From Neofusicoccum parvum (taxonomy: Eukaryota; Ascomycota; Dothideomycetes; Botryosphaeriales; Botryosphaeriaceae), in assembly GCA_020912385.1 (NCBI GenBank), contig CP087214.1, positions 2,108,001 to 2,172,000 of the forward strand: a stretch of DNA of 64,000 bases. Direction: 5' to 3'. A model generated the notes under the pieces. That model was not told where the DNA came from, searched no databases, and saw nothing but the letters and a program-made list of their open reading frames with translations. Both the position numbers and the translations under genes were made by a program. Positions 1 through 11,482 of the stretch are shown here, piece after piece; the stretch's first letter is position 1; each line of letters starts with the position of its first letter.

Positions 1-988
1 ATGATGAAGTCCCCGTATCTAAAACCATCTGAACCCCAATCCGGATCCCTCTTAGGATTTTTAATATTGGTTTTTCTTCTACCAGGTCGTCTCACGAACT
101 GATTCGTTTGTGGTCATGTCCTTGCATATGTTTGATGGCTTGAAAGGTGAAAGGAAGATTCGATGTGACCAATAGGATTGTCGTGGAGAGCCCAGACTGA
201 TCGGGTCCGTTCAATTGCTTGACAGGTGATCAACCGATGGCATACGTTGAGCCGTGAGTAGCGCTCATAGAGGAGGTATGGTGATTCTGTTCGTCCGTCG
301 CAAAGGATGTGCTTGCTCTCGCAGACACAGTTGTCCAGATTAATATGTTGTTACGTGTCGGGTAAGGTGCATGACCGCGACGAGGCCAGCGCCGATTGGA
401 AAAGTCGAATAGACGATAATGGTGACTGATGCTCCGTTAAACGTCCAGAGTCGTCGATGTGCCAATCCCATGAGCCGTCTAATCAAAGAAGGTATTGGAA
501 CTTTTTTTGGTTCGAAAAGGACGCCACCTGTCGTGAGAACCCTATGGGAGACGGCACGCAAAGCATGTGGAAAAGCATCGGGATATCGAGCGAAGAGAAG
601 GTCGACTCAAAATCGCGACTGGCGCCGTGGTCGACGCTAATCAGAGGGAGAAAAGAGAGGAAAGGAAAAGACCCGTGGAAGAAACCCCAAGGCGCATATT
701 TTACAGATGCGACAACCAGAAGATTCGTGACCCGTTCATGCGCCGACGTGGACCCGTTACACCCGATAGAAAAGGAAACCAGGCGACAAGTCCCATGGTC
801 CGCCGTCCGGATATCGTGGTCGTCGCGAAAACGTGACTATGTGCAAAGGGAAAAAGGAGGAAATGCCCATGCTGCTGGAGCATAAGGAAGTAGCGAATAA
901 CCGGGAGAAGTGCCGACGATGGTTGCAAATAGAGCTCTGAATGTGTGCTTCAACCTCTAAACTCCGAGACCGAACCGGAAATCAGAAT
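1..988. other. Gene-free flank, nothing recognised
   Basis: No frame here resembles a known protein. The open frames are short, overlap on both strands and lack splice continuity. The right end is the 3' flank of the minus-strand RNA helicase. Confidence 0.6.
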
Positions 989-2609
989 TTATGCCTGAGG
1001 CCGAGGTGCACGCTGTCCGTTGTACCCATTGTGCTGACGGTTCTGCTGGCCACCACCACCACGGCGTTGACCCTGGTAGCCGCCACGCTGCCCCCGGAAG
1101 CCGCCGCGGCCACCGTGGGGAGCGTTTCCACGGGGAGCGTTAGGGCTGCCATCTTCCAGAGCCTGTCCCTGAAACTGTCCCTGAGGCTGTCCTTGGAGCT
1201 GTCCCTGAGGCTGCCCCTGCTGGAACTGCTGGGGAGGCTGCCTGTTGGCGGGAGCATTCGAGATCGGACGAGGAATGCTCTCGGGGGACTCGTAGACGTA
1301 GAGCTTCTTCTCGATGGTCTGTGGAATCGGCTGAATCTCGGTGCCGAGCTCCTGCTCAATCTTGTAGAGGTTGAAGCGGTCGTCCCAGTTAATCAGGTTG
1401 ATGGCCAGACCCAGGTGACCAAAACGACCAGAACGACCGATACGGTGGAGATAGGTCTCGGCGTTCTTGGGGAAGTCAAAGTTGATGACAACGTTGACGG
1501 CCTGAATATCGATACCACGCGTGAGGAGATCGGAACAAACCAGGTTGCGGCACACACCGTTCCTGAAGTCGTGGAAGACACGGTTACGAGCATGCTGGAG
1601 CATCTTGGCGTGCGAGTAGAAGCAGGAGTAGCCAAGCTCGGTGATCTTCTTGGCAAGAAGTTCAACACGGTTGGTCGAGTTGCAGAAGATGATGGACTGG
1701 TTGATCTGGAGCTTGTTGAAGAGGGTATTCAAGCAGTGGACCTTCTGCTTCTCTTCAACGAAGGCGTAATACTGGGTGATACCGCGGAGAGTGAGTTCGT
1801 CCATCAGGTTGATTTCGTACGGCTGGTTCATGTGCTTGTCCTGCAGACTATGTTAAAAATACTAATGGAGCCGATCATACAACCAGAAAATCGCGGCCTA
1901 CCTTGAAGCTCTTCACAACAATGGGGAAAGTTGCGGAGAAGAGCATGACTTGGCGATCCTTGGGGTGAAAGGCGAGGAGCTGCTCAATGACGGGGGTGAA
2001 TTCGGGAGAGAGAAGCTTGTCAGCTTCGTCCATAACGAAGGTCGGGCAGGAAGAGAGATCGGCAACGCCCTTGCTGGCCAGGTCCAATATCCTTCCCGGC
2101 GTACCCACGATGATGTGGACCGGCTCGCTTAAGCGGATGATATCGTCCTTGAGGCCCGTGCCTCCGGTGGTGACCATGACATTGAGACCCAGATGCTTGC
2201 CCAGCATCTTGCAGACCTGCGACGTCTGCAGGGCCAGTTCTCTCGTCGGCACCAGAATTAGGGCCTGGGTCTTGGTGCTCTTGGGGTTGATGCGCTCGAG
2301 GGTGGGAATGACGAAGGCGGCCGTCTTGCCGGTACCGTTCTTGGCACGGGCCAAAATGTCACGGCCGGTAAGGGCGACGGGGATAGTCTCTTCCTGGATG
2401 GGCGACGGCTTTTCGAAGCCAGCCTCGAAGATGCCCATCATCAGCTCTCTCTTAATGTAGAAATCCTCAAACTCCAGGCCCTTGGTCGCCGTGACATCTT
2501 CCGTCTGTACTCTATTGTCCTTCGGGGGTGCCTTGAGGTTGTTCTTCCAGTCGGCTGACGACTCGTTCAAGCTCGCCGCGGCGAGCTGGTTCGTGATATC
2601 TGCTGCCAT
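989..2609 (-). CDS. DHH1: DHH1/DDX6-type DEAD-box RNA helicase
   Basis: Two exons (2609-1902 and 1840-989) joined across a 61-base GT-AG intron give about 519 residues. Seen directly: Q-motif with SPIQEETIP near residue 68, Walker A AKNGTGKT at 89-96, PTREL near 121, DEAD at 194-197, SAT at 225-227, and HRIGRSGR at 368-375. The C-terminal tail, after about residue 430, is Gln/Gly/Arg-rich with repeated QGQ units, as in fungal Dhh1. The family represses translation and activates decapping in cytoplasmic P-bodies, with Pat1, Edc3 and the Ccr4-Not complex. The start is the ATG just before the conserved N-terminus. The gene is divergent from the rhomboid protease gene. Identification is very secure. 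Confidence 0.97.
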
Positions 2610-3234
2610 TGAGAGGGGTTGGTGGGGTGGGGTCGGAAGTGAGGAAGCGAGGGTATGGTTGAGTCAGCCCAGCTGGAGGCAGAGGGCGATTGTCGCACGG
2701 GGTTGTGGCTCAAGATATTCGACTCGAAGCACGTGGCTGCTGGTGTGCGAGTCGGCTGCGAGGGCGTCGGCAAAGGAGGTGACGCAGAGTGCGGGAGGAG
2801 TGGGCACTCGGATGGCGGACGGTGTTGCGGTGTCCGGGCGAGAGGCAGCTCTGTGCGGGGCAGAGGAGAAGCTCGGCGGCGGAGCTGGATTGGAGCACGC
2901 GGTGATGGAGGATGAGGAGTCGTCGCAAGTAGCGTGGTGTTCTGTAGCGGATCAGGCCTGCAATAGCGCGGGGCAGGCTCGAGAGCGGACTCGAGAAGAA
3001 GAGGAGAGCGGGATTGAGCGCAAGCGCGAGAGTGTCGGGGAGTTGTGTGGTGGAGGGTGTGGGCAGGTGGAGGCGAGGAAGGGTAGAGATGGTGTCGAAG
3101 CAAGAGAGCGGCGGGCAGGCTGGCCGCCGAGGAATTGCCGCTCGGGCGCAGAAGCGACGCCACCACTACTGGCTGCCCGCAACGCTTTGATACAACAGCT
3201 CGCACTGATCTCAAAGCTTACTCAAACGCCCGCC
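2610..3234. other. Shared divergent 5' region of DHH1 and the rhomboid gene
   Basis: 625 GC-rich bases between two opposed start codons. An open frame crosses it in phase with the rhomboid gene, but the encoded residues are low-complexity Arg/Ala/Gly/Glu and precede a good mitochondrial presequence start, so I read it as promoter and leader. No distinct motif is claimed. Confidence 0.6.
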
Positions 3235-4050
3235 ATGCTGCTCCGCCCGGGCCTCTTGCGCGCTGCGAGGCTCCCGCCGACCGGCGCACTGCACCGCGCT
3301 GTCCTGGCCCGTCGCCTCTACAGCTCGTGGGGCCCGTCGGCCGGCCAGGCAGCATCCGAGCGCTGGCTCTATACCATCCTGGGTCTAAACACGGCTGTCT
3401 TCGCCGCCTGGAAATATGCAGACAACACCATTCCGCTCGACCTCAAGGCCTCTCTGTCGCCCGAAACATCCCGCCGGATTGCCCAATATGTCCACCTCGA
3501 CAAGCGCCAGCTCTTCAACGACCTGTACACCCATTTCGTCTTCAAGACCGATGACCCCCAACGCGGCCGCTGGTGGACCACCTTGACCGCCGCCTTCTCG
3601 CACAAGGACCTTGCGCACTTCGTTTTCAACATGTTCGCTCTTAAGTCATTTGGTGAAGCCATTATCGCCTACTGCCCGCGCATGGGTCCCTCCAGCTTCC
3701 TCACCCTCTACCTTGGCGCCGGTCTTGCCGGCTCTCTCGGCTTCTACTTCCAGCGGCAAAGCCAGAACAGCAAGCAGCAATCCGCCGCCATAGGAGCTAG
3801 CGGCTGCGTCTCGGGTGTTGCAGCCGCCGTGGCCCTGATTGCACCAAATGCCAAGTGGCAGATCATGTTCATCCCAATCGGAGTCCCGGCTTGGCTCTTG
3901 TTCTCGGCATACCTTGCCTACGACGCCATCTACCTCAACGACCCCAACAGTAGAATCGGCCACAGCGGGCACATTGGCGGTGCTGCATGGGGTGCCGTTT
4001 ACTACTGGCTTGTCCTGCGCCGCTTACGGTCGCCTTTGTCGCGCCGTTGA
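3235..4050 (+). CDS. Rhomboid-family intramembrane serine protease, probably mitochondrial
   Basis: An intronless 271-residue protein. The first ~40 residues are rich in Arg, Leu and Ala with no acidic residue, fitting a mitochondrial targeting sequence. About six hydrophobic segments follow. The rhomboid signature is present: GASG at 187-190 with nucleophile Ser189, the partner His246 in GHIGGAAWG, and the H-x3-N pair (His128, Asn132) in an earlier segment. This resembles yeast Pcp1/Rbd1, which processes dynamin-like Mgm1 and cytochrome c peroxidase in the inner membrane; the substrate here is inferred. The ATG at 3235 is chosen because the catalytic domain and presequence begin there, although the frame is open upstream. 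Confidence 0.93.
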   Translation: MLLRPGLLRAARLPPTGALHRAVLARRLYSSWGPSAGQAASERWLYTILGLNTAVFAAWKYADNTIPLDLKASLSPETSRRIAQYVHLDKRQLFNDLYTHFVFKTDDPQRGRWWTTLTAAFSHKDLAHFVFNMFALKSFGEAIIAYCPRMGPSSFLTLYLGAGLAGSLGFYFQRQSQNSKQQSAAIGASGCVSGVAAAVALIAPNAKWQIMFIPIGVPAWLLFSAYLAYDAIYLNDPNSRIGHSGHIGGAAWGAVYYWLVLRRLRSPLSRR

Positions 4051-4317
4051 GCGAATTTGGCCTGTCACAGCTGTATTATTATTTCTTCTTTGCTCTGGCA
4101 CCACTGCATTTGTTGCAGCAGAAGGCTGTTTTGAATTGAAGCCTATTTCATCTCTTTATCGAGACCCAAAAACGAGCATCGTTAATGATTGATCACGTGC
4201 GCGAGGGACCTTGCTGCTCATTTCAGATTATGTTCCTAGCATTACCAACTTTCGGCCATACCATCCATTTGTTTTGTCGAGGTAGTCTGTCTTTCGTCAG
4301 GTTCTGGGAGTGAGCAT

Positions 4318-5804
4318 CTAGCCGACCTCCTGGATCAAGTCTTTCAATACACCCTCCTCAGCAAGCATCCTCAACCATGTCTGAATCGCAGGGCCGTAGT
4401 CGTGTCTCCGGCTCTCTGCCTTTTCTCTGTCTGCAGCGGCTGTCATCTCCTCATCTCTGATGGCGGCTCGGAGGCCCGCTTGGTCGGTGACAGCCTTCTG
4501 CCGGAGATCAATCAAAGTTGTAATGTCATCGTCCGCATTGATCCGCCTCTGTGTTGCAGTCGGGATGTTGGCTTGGAGGATGTCTGCAATGGTTAATGAG
4601 TACTCCGAGGAAGGCCCCGTCAGCACCGAATCTCCCGCACCATCCTCAGTGATGGCAAACGCATTCCAGTCAGGGTTGACTTGAGCAAGTCGGTCTTCGC
4701 AAGCACGAATCAACTTGATATTCTCGGCCAGATGCTGACGATGATCGAGGAGTGGATCCCGGACTAGGCTGAGTAGGCCGAACTCGATCTGGCCTTCTTC
4801 GTATTGGGCCATGCGGGCTTCGAGATTTGGTGCGACGACTTCCAGCCAATCCATGCCCTCTTCAATCTTCTCCAGTCTCTGAGGCTGTCGGTCGAGCCCG
4901 TCGAGCTTCCAGACTTCACCTGCGATGGGCATGAATGCGATGAAATGGAATGCTGCGTCGTTGTTCTTTGATTTCTTGCTGGCCGACTTGGAAGCTTTTG
5001 ATTTGCTTGTTGCGTCGTTTTTCATGTTCAAGTCAATGTTCATCATGTCGATTTTCCTGGCGGGCGGTTAACATCTTAGTGAGGACAGAGAGAAGCATGA
5101 ACTCGCACCTAGCGAAAGAGTTGTGGATGTTCTTGACGAACTCGTAATGAACAATCTGCTCTCCGCGGGTAGCCGGTGTGAAGTCTTGAGTGAAGTCTTT
5201 GAAGCTCCGCAGGTTCTCCCCAAGCTCAATGTCTGGAATGTTCATGATGATGTTGAGCAAAGCAACGGTGGCACAAGCATTGCCGGTGGTCTAATAACGT
5301 TAGTCCCGACGCTTTGGTCGTTCAACCGGTGACGGCTTACCTGGTTGGAGAACCAAACATGCTCGGGGCACGTGCTTTCTTGCTGAATGAAGTCATCTTC
5401 GACGTAACGAAAGAGGAAGATGAGGCCATATACAGGCTTCCTGTTGGGTTTGATAAGCCGATGCACCAACGTGACCACTTGTCGCCGCCACTTACGGTAG
5501 CATAGCCAGCAGTGCCTCATCCAAGCCAAAGACCTCTTGAACCTTGACGCCTTGCACACCAAACTCCTGGATCATGACGTTGAAGAAAGCCTAGAAGAGT
5601 TCAGTCCGAATAAGGTTGAGGGCGGGGCACGGTGGGCCGTACCGGATCGTTCTCAATCTCACAAAATCCCTGCCACTTGCGTTTGTCGTCGGCGGAGGCA
5701 GCAACGGAAGCATCATTGGGAAAGACTCTGTCTTCTGGGAGGCTGTTGGAGCGGCTGCCGTTGGTGTCTTTGACCTTCCTCCTCTTGGAAGCACGCGTCG
5801 CCAT
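4318..5804 (-). CDS. UCH37/UCHL5-type ubiquitin carboxyl-terminal hydrolase
   Basis: Five exons (5804-5643, 5590-5496, 5440-5341, 5290-5109, 5056-4318) give about 425 residues. The peptidase C12 core is complete: nucleophile Cys125 in GNACATVALLN, His217 in AAFHFIAF, and Asp232 in WKLDGL. The PVYGLIFLF strand lies before the Cys. A basic, Lys-rich N-terminus (ASKRRK) could be a nuclear signal. The C-terminal ~150 residues are helical, like the UCH37 extension that binds the proteasome (Rpn13) or INO80 in other eukaryotes. The enzyme removes ubiquitin from chain ends. All junctions keep phase; introns are about 50 bases. It converges on the rhomboid gene with a 267-base gap. Confidence 0.95.
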
Positions 5805-6175
5805 GGTCGCGCGAAGCAGGCGAGCAGCAGGCGCGTCAGTTGCGACGGAGGTGGTTTGGAGAGGCTGGGCCAGTGGAAGCAGAAGGCAGCATCCTGAGCG
5901 GGCTTCAGCCGTTTGAGCTTGGCGTTTGGGGCAATGCGGGTAGCGGGCGGGCGCACATGGTGAGGGTTGCGGAGCTTGGAACGGGCTCAGCCCTACGGCG
6001 CGTCCAAGGCGAGCTCGGGGCAAGACGCGAACAGTTTTCCCGGACAGCGCAGACGCAACACCAAACAATCCACCGCGCAACCGCCCACGCCTCCCGCCTG
6101 CACCCTCCCCGGCCCGTCCGTCGCGTGTCCGTGAATGCCCGCCACAGTCGATTGGACCCCCCGCCACGGCATGAG
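5805..6175. other. Divergent promoter region, UCH37-type / POM152
   Basis: 371 GC-rich bases between opposed start codons. It holds a two-codon upstream frame at its right edge (listed separately). No other recognisable element. Confidence 0.6.
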
Positions 6176-6179
6176 ATGA
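6171..6179 (+). promoter_or_regulatory. Minimal upstream ORF overlapping the POM152 start
   Basis: ATG AGA TGA begins five bases before the POM152 ATG at 6176, and its stop codon overlaps that ATG. A scanning ribosome meets the two-codon frame first if the leader begins upstream, so it could lower POM152 initiation or allow termination-reinitiation. Only the sequence is seen; translation is inferred. Confidence 0.4.
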
Positions 6180-9100
6180 GCGGCACTCCTCGCGTGCGCT
6201 ACGGCGCATTTCCCCAGACGCCCGACACAGCTTACAGAGCTCCACGAAGCAATGGCACCCCCGACGCGAAACACCCGCGGGTGCGCGCGCCACTCTCCGA
6301 CATCAACATCATGAACAAGTCGCCCGCCAACGACGGCACCCAGCCCCTAATCTCCACCGAGGTCATTCCCGCTCCGACCCAGCGGCTCTACGCCTTCTTC
6401 TTCTACGGCGCCCTGCTAGCCTGGCGGGCCTACGACTTTATAAATTTGCACAACGAGGAGGCCGATTCATTATGGCTGTTTATGAAATGGATCGTGATAG
6501 ACGGGCTGTTTCTGTTCGGCCTGCCTGTGCTGAGGATACCATGGCTGGAGTGGTCCCCGCCCACCATGGTCTTCTTATTCCTCGTGCATGCGCTGATGGA
6601 CGGCATGCTCATGTTCAGGATCGGGGTGAGTCTGCGGCGGACATATCGGTTGGGGACAATATGCTTATGCGGGACAGATACCAATCGCAACCTGGGTGGG
6701 CGGCCTCTTCAAACTCGTCTACGACCGCGAACTGGCCATCGAGGAGCACCAAGTTGATCCGTGGACCGTCCTGCACAACGAGTCACTCATTTTGGGTAAA
6801 CAAGTCATCCACATTCTTCCGGAAGGGTAAGTGTCTGTCTGAAACCACTGCAACAGTCGCTAATTAGTGCTGTAGCTCTGCCGTCCTCAACCCGGACAAG
6901 GAATCTTTCTGCCTGGGCGGCTTCTCCAAGGAAATCAAAATCCCCATCCAGATCAACCAGACCACTCCGATGCTCATCGAAATCATTCGCTTCGACCTCG
7001 ATAACGGCCAGAACGAGACCATCTCCATATCGCAGAAACAGGTCAAGAATCTCGTGAAGGAGGCAAAGAAGACCAAAAAGTCGCATTCGCCCGAGGAGCC
7101 TTTGCTGCTGCATCATACAGTCAAGAAGACGGGGTTGTTCAAGCTCAAAAAGGTCATTGATGAGTCCAAGCTCGAGGTTCAAACGCGTCTATCGGAGGCG
7201 ATGGTGGTTTCCTGCCCCGAGGCTCGCATAAAACCCAGCAGCAAAACTCGCTGCAAGGGCGAATCCGCGGACATTGGAATTGTTGTTACTGGAACTCCCC
7301 CACTTCAACTCAAGTACCGCAGGATGGTGGAGGGAAGGGAACGTGAATCCAAGAGTGAATTCCTCCAGCCAGACGATTACATTTCGCCTCTATCACGGCA
7401 CACCATCTCGGAAGCCTTGGTTCGGACTGGGCAAATCGACGTTTCTTGGGCTCGTTCGCACTCCATTGAAGTCTCGCTCACCGATGGCCTTTCACAGAGC
7501 GGCCTGTGGGCATACTCCGTGGACGAAGTTTCGGATGCCTTGGGAAACGTTATCAAGTACTCGACGCAAATCGAAGAAGGCGAAACCCCCAAGCTGGACG
7601 AGAAGCTTCAACGCGCATTCTTCGTCTACGAGCGGCCGACAATCAATTTGTATGGCTGTGATACCCAGCATCCGCTCCGGGTTGCCAAGGGCCAGAAAGC
7701 TCCTCTCCCGATTCGCTTCTCTTCGACTTCCCAGAACAGGCAGGAATTGACGGATTCACCGCACACCATTGAGTACATGTTTACTCCAGAGGAAGAATTG
7801 TCGTCAGATGGAGAGCACACCGCAAGCAACCGGACTAAGATTGAGGTCCTCAAGAGTGCCGGGCAGAAGATTACGATCCAAAAGAGTGGTTTGTACACGC
7901 TAAAGTCAGTCTCCACGGACAACTGCGCCGGAGAAGTTGAGGAACCTGCCTCATGTCTCCTTCTCAATCCTCCGGAGCCCGATCTGGACATCTCCAGTGC
8001 TCCGATCTTCGACAAGTGCGCCAACCGGCCTCTGGGATTGCGGGTGAACTTGGACCTGATTGGAACACCGCCGTTCAAAGTCACGTATACGATGCGGAAG
8101 AAGGGTGAAAAGACAGAGCGGGTGGAGCACATTGATGTCACCGGACTTAGAGGCCAGGTGGACATTATGCCTCCTGAGGCTGGCCATTACACCTACACCT
8201 TCACCAACGTCAACGACCAGGTGTACAAGGGTCATTCTCTCAAGAGCAAGAACCTGGTCCTCGAGCAAGATGTCAAACCATCGGCCTCTGCACACTTTGT
8301 TTACGCTCCCGCCAAGACGGAGGCTTGTATTGATGAGCCCGTTACGTTTGGTGTCAAAATGCAGGGCGAAGGTCCATGGACGCTCGAGTATGAGCTTGTC
8401 CATGCACGGAAGAGGGTCAAGAAGGAAATCACAGGCATCGAGACGGAGACTTTTACGATTACCACTGAGCCTCTCGACCAGGGCGGAGAATACACTTTGG
8501 CTCTGGCAAGCGTTACTGACGCTGTTGGTTGCAAGGAGTTCTTGAAGGAAGAGGCCAAGATCAGTGTCCGTCACGAGCGTCCCAAGGGTTACTTTGGACA
8601 GATCGAGGGCAGACGCAGTCTCCGCACTTTGGAGGGGAAGCAGGTGGCACTGCCTATGCGTCTCACCGGAAAGGCACCTTGGGATATCAAGTACAAGAAC
8701 GCCGAGAACCCCGACGATTATGTCCACTCGGTGACACTCAACAATGCCAACGACTTCCTCGACGTCGATGGCAAAGGTCTGTACGAGTTGTTGGATGTCC
8801 GCGATGCAATCTGCCCAGGTTCTATTGATCCTGCCGCCAAGATTTTCGAAGTCAGCTTGATTCCCCGGCCTACACTCAGGATACCGGAGAGCACAACAAT
8901 CACGCTTTCTGGAGATAAGTATATCAGGCAAGAGATCTGCGAGGGCGACCAGGACAGCTTGGATGTCCTTCTTACCGGAAGTCCGCCATACACCGTCAAG
9001 TACGAGCATCATGCTCCTGGATCCGGTTACCAAGTCAAGGCCATTAATGCCGCCCTCAACATCGCTTCCGTCTCTATGGATACCTCTAGGCCTGGAGTTC

Positions 9101-10137
9101 ACCAGTACAAGTTTACCGAATTGGCTGACAATAACTACAACCACAACCCGAGGACATTCCAGCAGCTCAAGGTCGAACAACTCGTCAACCCCCGCCCCTC
9201 AGCCAAGTTCAAGAACCCAGGCAAGACATACAGTTACTGCAACAGCGAGGAAGATGGCGAGGAAGTTATTCCGATCGAGTTCACGGGCCTTCCGCCTTTC
9301 CACCTGGAGGTCGATTTGAAGCACGCAGGCTCTAGCAAGGCCGAAACTCTGTCGTTCCCGAACATCCCGTCGACAACGCACAGCATCAGGATCCCGCACC
9401 GACACCTGCACCTCGGCATGTCTAGCCTCTCCATCCGCAAGGTTCGCGACGCACGCGGTTGCCGCAACAAGCCCGCCCTCTCATCGGCCAGCCGCGACGC
9501 CCCTCGCGTCCAAATAGCCGTACACAACGCACCCTCGATCGCGCCGCTCGACACGCGCACCGACTTCTGCGTCGGCGACCGCCTCTCGTACGCCCTCTCC
9601 GGCGCCGTCCCCTTCTCTGTCTTCTACACGTTCAACGGCGCCTCCCTCAAAGCCACCTCACAAGGCACAACCTTCCGCCGTCTCGCTGAGAAGCCAGGCG
9701 CCTTCACCATCACCGGAGTGGCGGACTCGGCGTCGCACTGCCGGGCGTCGACGCACCTGGCAGCGACGATCCACGAGATGCCGTCGGCGCGGGTGTCGCG
9801 CGGCAAGGAGACGCGGGTCGACATCCACGAGGGCGGCGAGGCGGAGATCCTGTTCGAGTTCGGCGGCACGCCGCCGTTCGAGTTCACGTACACGCGCTCG
9901 ACCAACGCGCGGCCGGGCCAGCGCAGCAGGGTGCTGGAGACGCGCACGCTGACCAGCGCAGAGTTCTCGCTGCGCATCAAGGCCAGCGAGGAGGGCACCT
10001 ACGAGGTCATCAGCATCAGGGACGCGTGGTGCGCGTTCAGCAAGAATCCGGATGGCAGCGCGACGGCGATGGGGGTCGAGAGGGATGGGAGACAGAAGGC
10101 CGTGAAGGGGAAGGCGCAGGGGAGGGTGGGGTATTGA
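6176..10137 (+). CDS. POM152: Nucleoporin POM152
   Basis: Three exons (6176-6625, 6678-6826, 6876-10137) give about 1286 residues, typical of fungal Pom152. After a ~70-residue N-terminal tail come hydrophobic segments near 71-89, 99-118 and 128-148. A very long lumenal part follows with repeated beta-sandwich units, each carrying a phrase like GTPPLQLKY, GTPPFKVTY, GSPPYTVKY or GLPPFHLEV. In yeast, Pom152 forms the membrane ring of the nuclear pore, with the Ig-like repeats in the perinuclear lumen. A two-codon frame overlaps the start. The last ~35 residues are low-complexity and basic. Confidence 0.95.
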
Positions 10138-11482
10138 GGTGGGAAACGGGGAGGGGTGGTTTGGCGGTGCGTGGTGGGGTTGATGAGATAGCATTGATGG
10201 GCGTTTTTTTTTTCCTTCCTTGTAACGTCATGGTGGCAGTTTGGTAAAAGCGGAAATTCGGGAGAATATCAGATCATGAAATCAGACCTTTATATTAAGT
10301 GTTTGGTGGTTGTCTTGTGCGGGCGCGGTGATGTGGCTTACTACCTATATTGTCACCTTCACCTGTCTTTACGTACATAATCTACTCCGCACTTATACTT
10401 TGCTTTCTTCATCTTTAGCCCTCTCTGTCCTTACCTCGTCGCTTTAATCATTGAGTTCTATTGGCGGCCTTTCTTGGTGGCAAGCGAGGCGAGAAGATGG
10501 GTGAGGGATTGGGTTGTTGGGTGAGTGTGGGTAGACAGTAGGGGGAGAAAGTTCGAGCGAGGCTAAACATGAGAGAGAAGGCTCGAGTACGAAGAAGTGA
10601 AGTTAAAGAAGTAGAGATGTGTGTAGCCGGTGAGCCTTAATAAATAATAGTAGGACACAATGTTCGAGAGTTAACGGATTGGCGATATATGATGATAGAT
10701 ACACTTTGTCGTCATGGAGCTGGGTTCGTGATTTTTACAATTCGAATAGTAGCGTAGCTGGTTTTTCTGAGCATTTGAAACAGGAATACCAGGTTATTGT
10801 AGTAATTAAAGTTTTTTTACTTTCGAATGAAAGGTAGACGCTTACTAAAATGCAGAGTGTGCTGGATAAAAGGCTGGATGGAAACAGATTGTGGACGAGG
10901 TTCGTGAAGAACTATTTCAGCGTATTATGATGTTTTTGGTTTGAAGCTGTTCAAATAAGCTTTTCGGGTTGCTTTTGGCTAGACGGAAACATGTCTGAAT
11001 ATTCGCATGTCGGATAATTTGGATTCGAGAATTTCATGTGGCTGAAGGAAAGAAACGACGAAGATAAGGACGACGGCATGTCTGGAAGGTGGAGATTTTG
11101 GATGACTGGAGTATAGGAACCGTCAGGAGCATGTAAATACTATCGCTTCATTCGAAGTACAAATACAACGGCGATCATGTGTATCTTATAGTCTTGTTCA
11201 TCTTTCGCACTTCGGACGTTCGGTAACTCTCCTACTACTAATACTAATACGCGGTATGCCGTTGTTTATGGTATTCTCCTGCATCTTTTTTCTCTTCACC
11301 AAAGCCTCTCAACCACAACCTCTAAATCAAACCACCGATAACGAAAAAAAAAAAAGAGTAACCTCCAAACATGTATTTCTCCCTCTTCCACGAGTGGAAT
11401 CAAAAGAAAAACGGGAATCAGCTGATAAAACAAACCGGAAACAAGCTCGACGGGGGGGAACCAAAAGAGACAGAGACGAGCC
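10138..11482. other. Convergent 3' region, no gene
   Basis: 1.3 kb, clearly more AT-rich than the flanking genes, between the POM152 stop and the stop of the CRAL-TRIO gene. It contains T-runs and AATAAA-like tracts (for example near 10638) suited to 3' end formation. No supported gene. Confidence 0.6.

Noticed and set aside
941..1906. 321-codon plus-strand frame opposite the DHH1 gene
   Set aside because: It lies antisense to a secure helicase exon and has leucine/valine-rich shadow composition without any family motif.
2482..3234. N-terminal extension of the rhomboid frame by 251 codons
   Set aside because: Low-complexity, overlaps the DHH1 start, and would bury the mitochondrial presequence.
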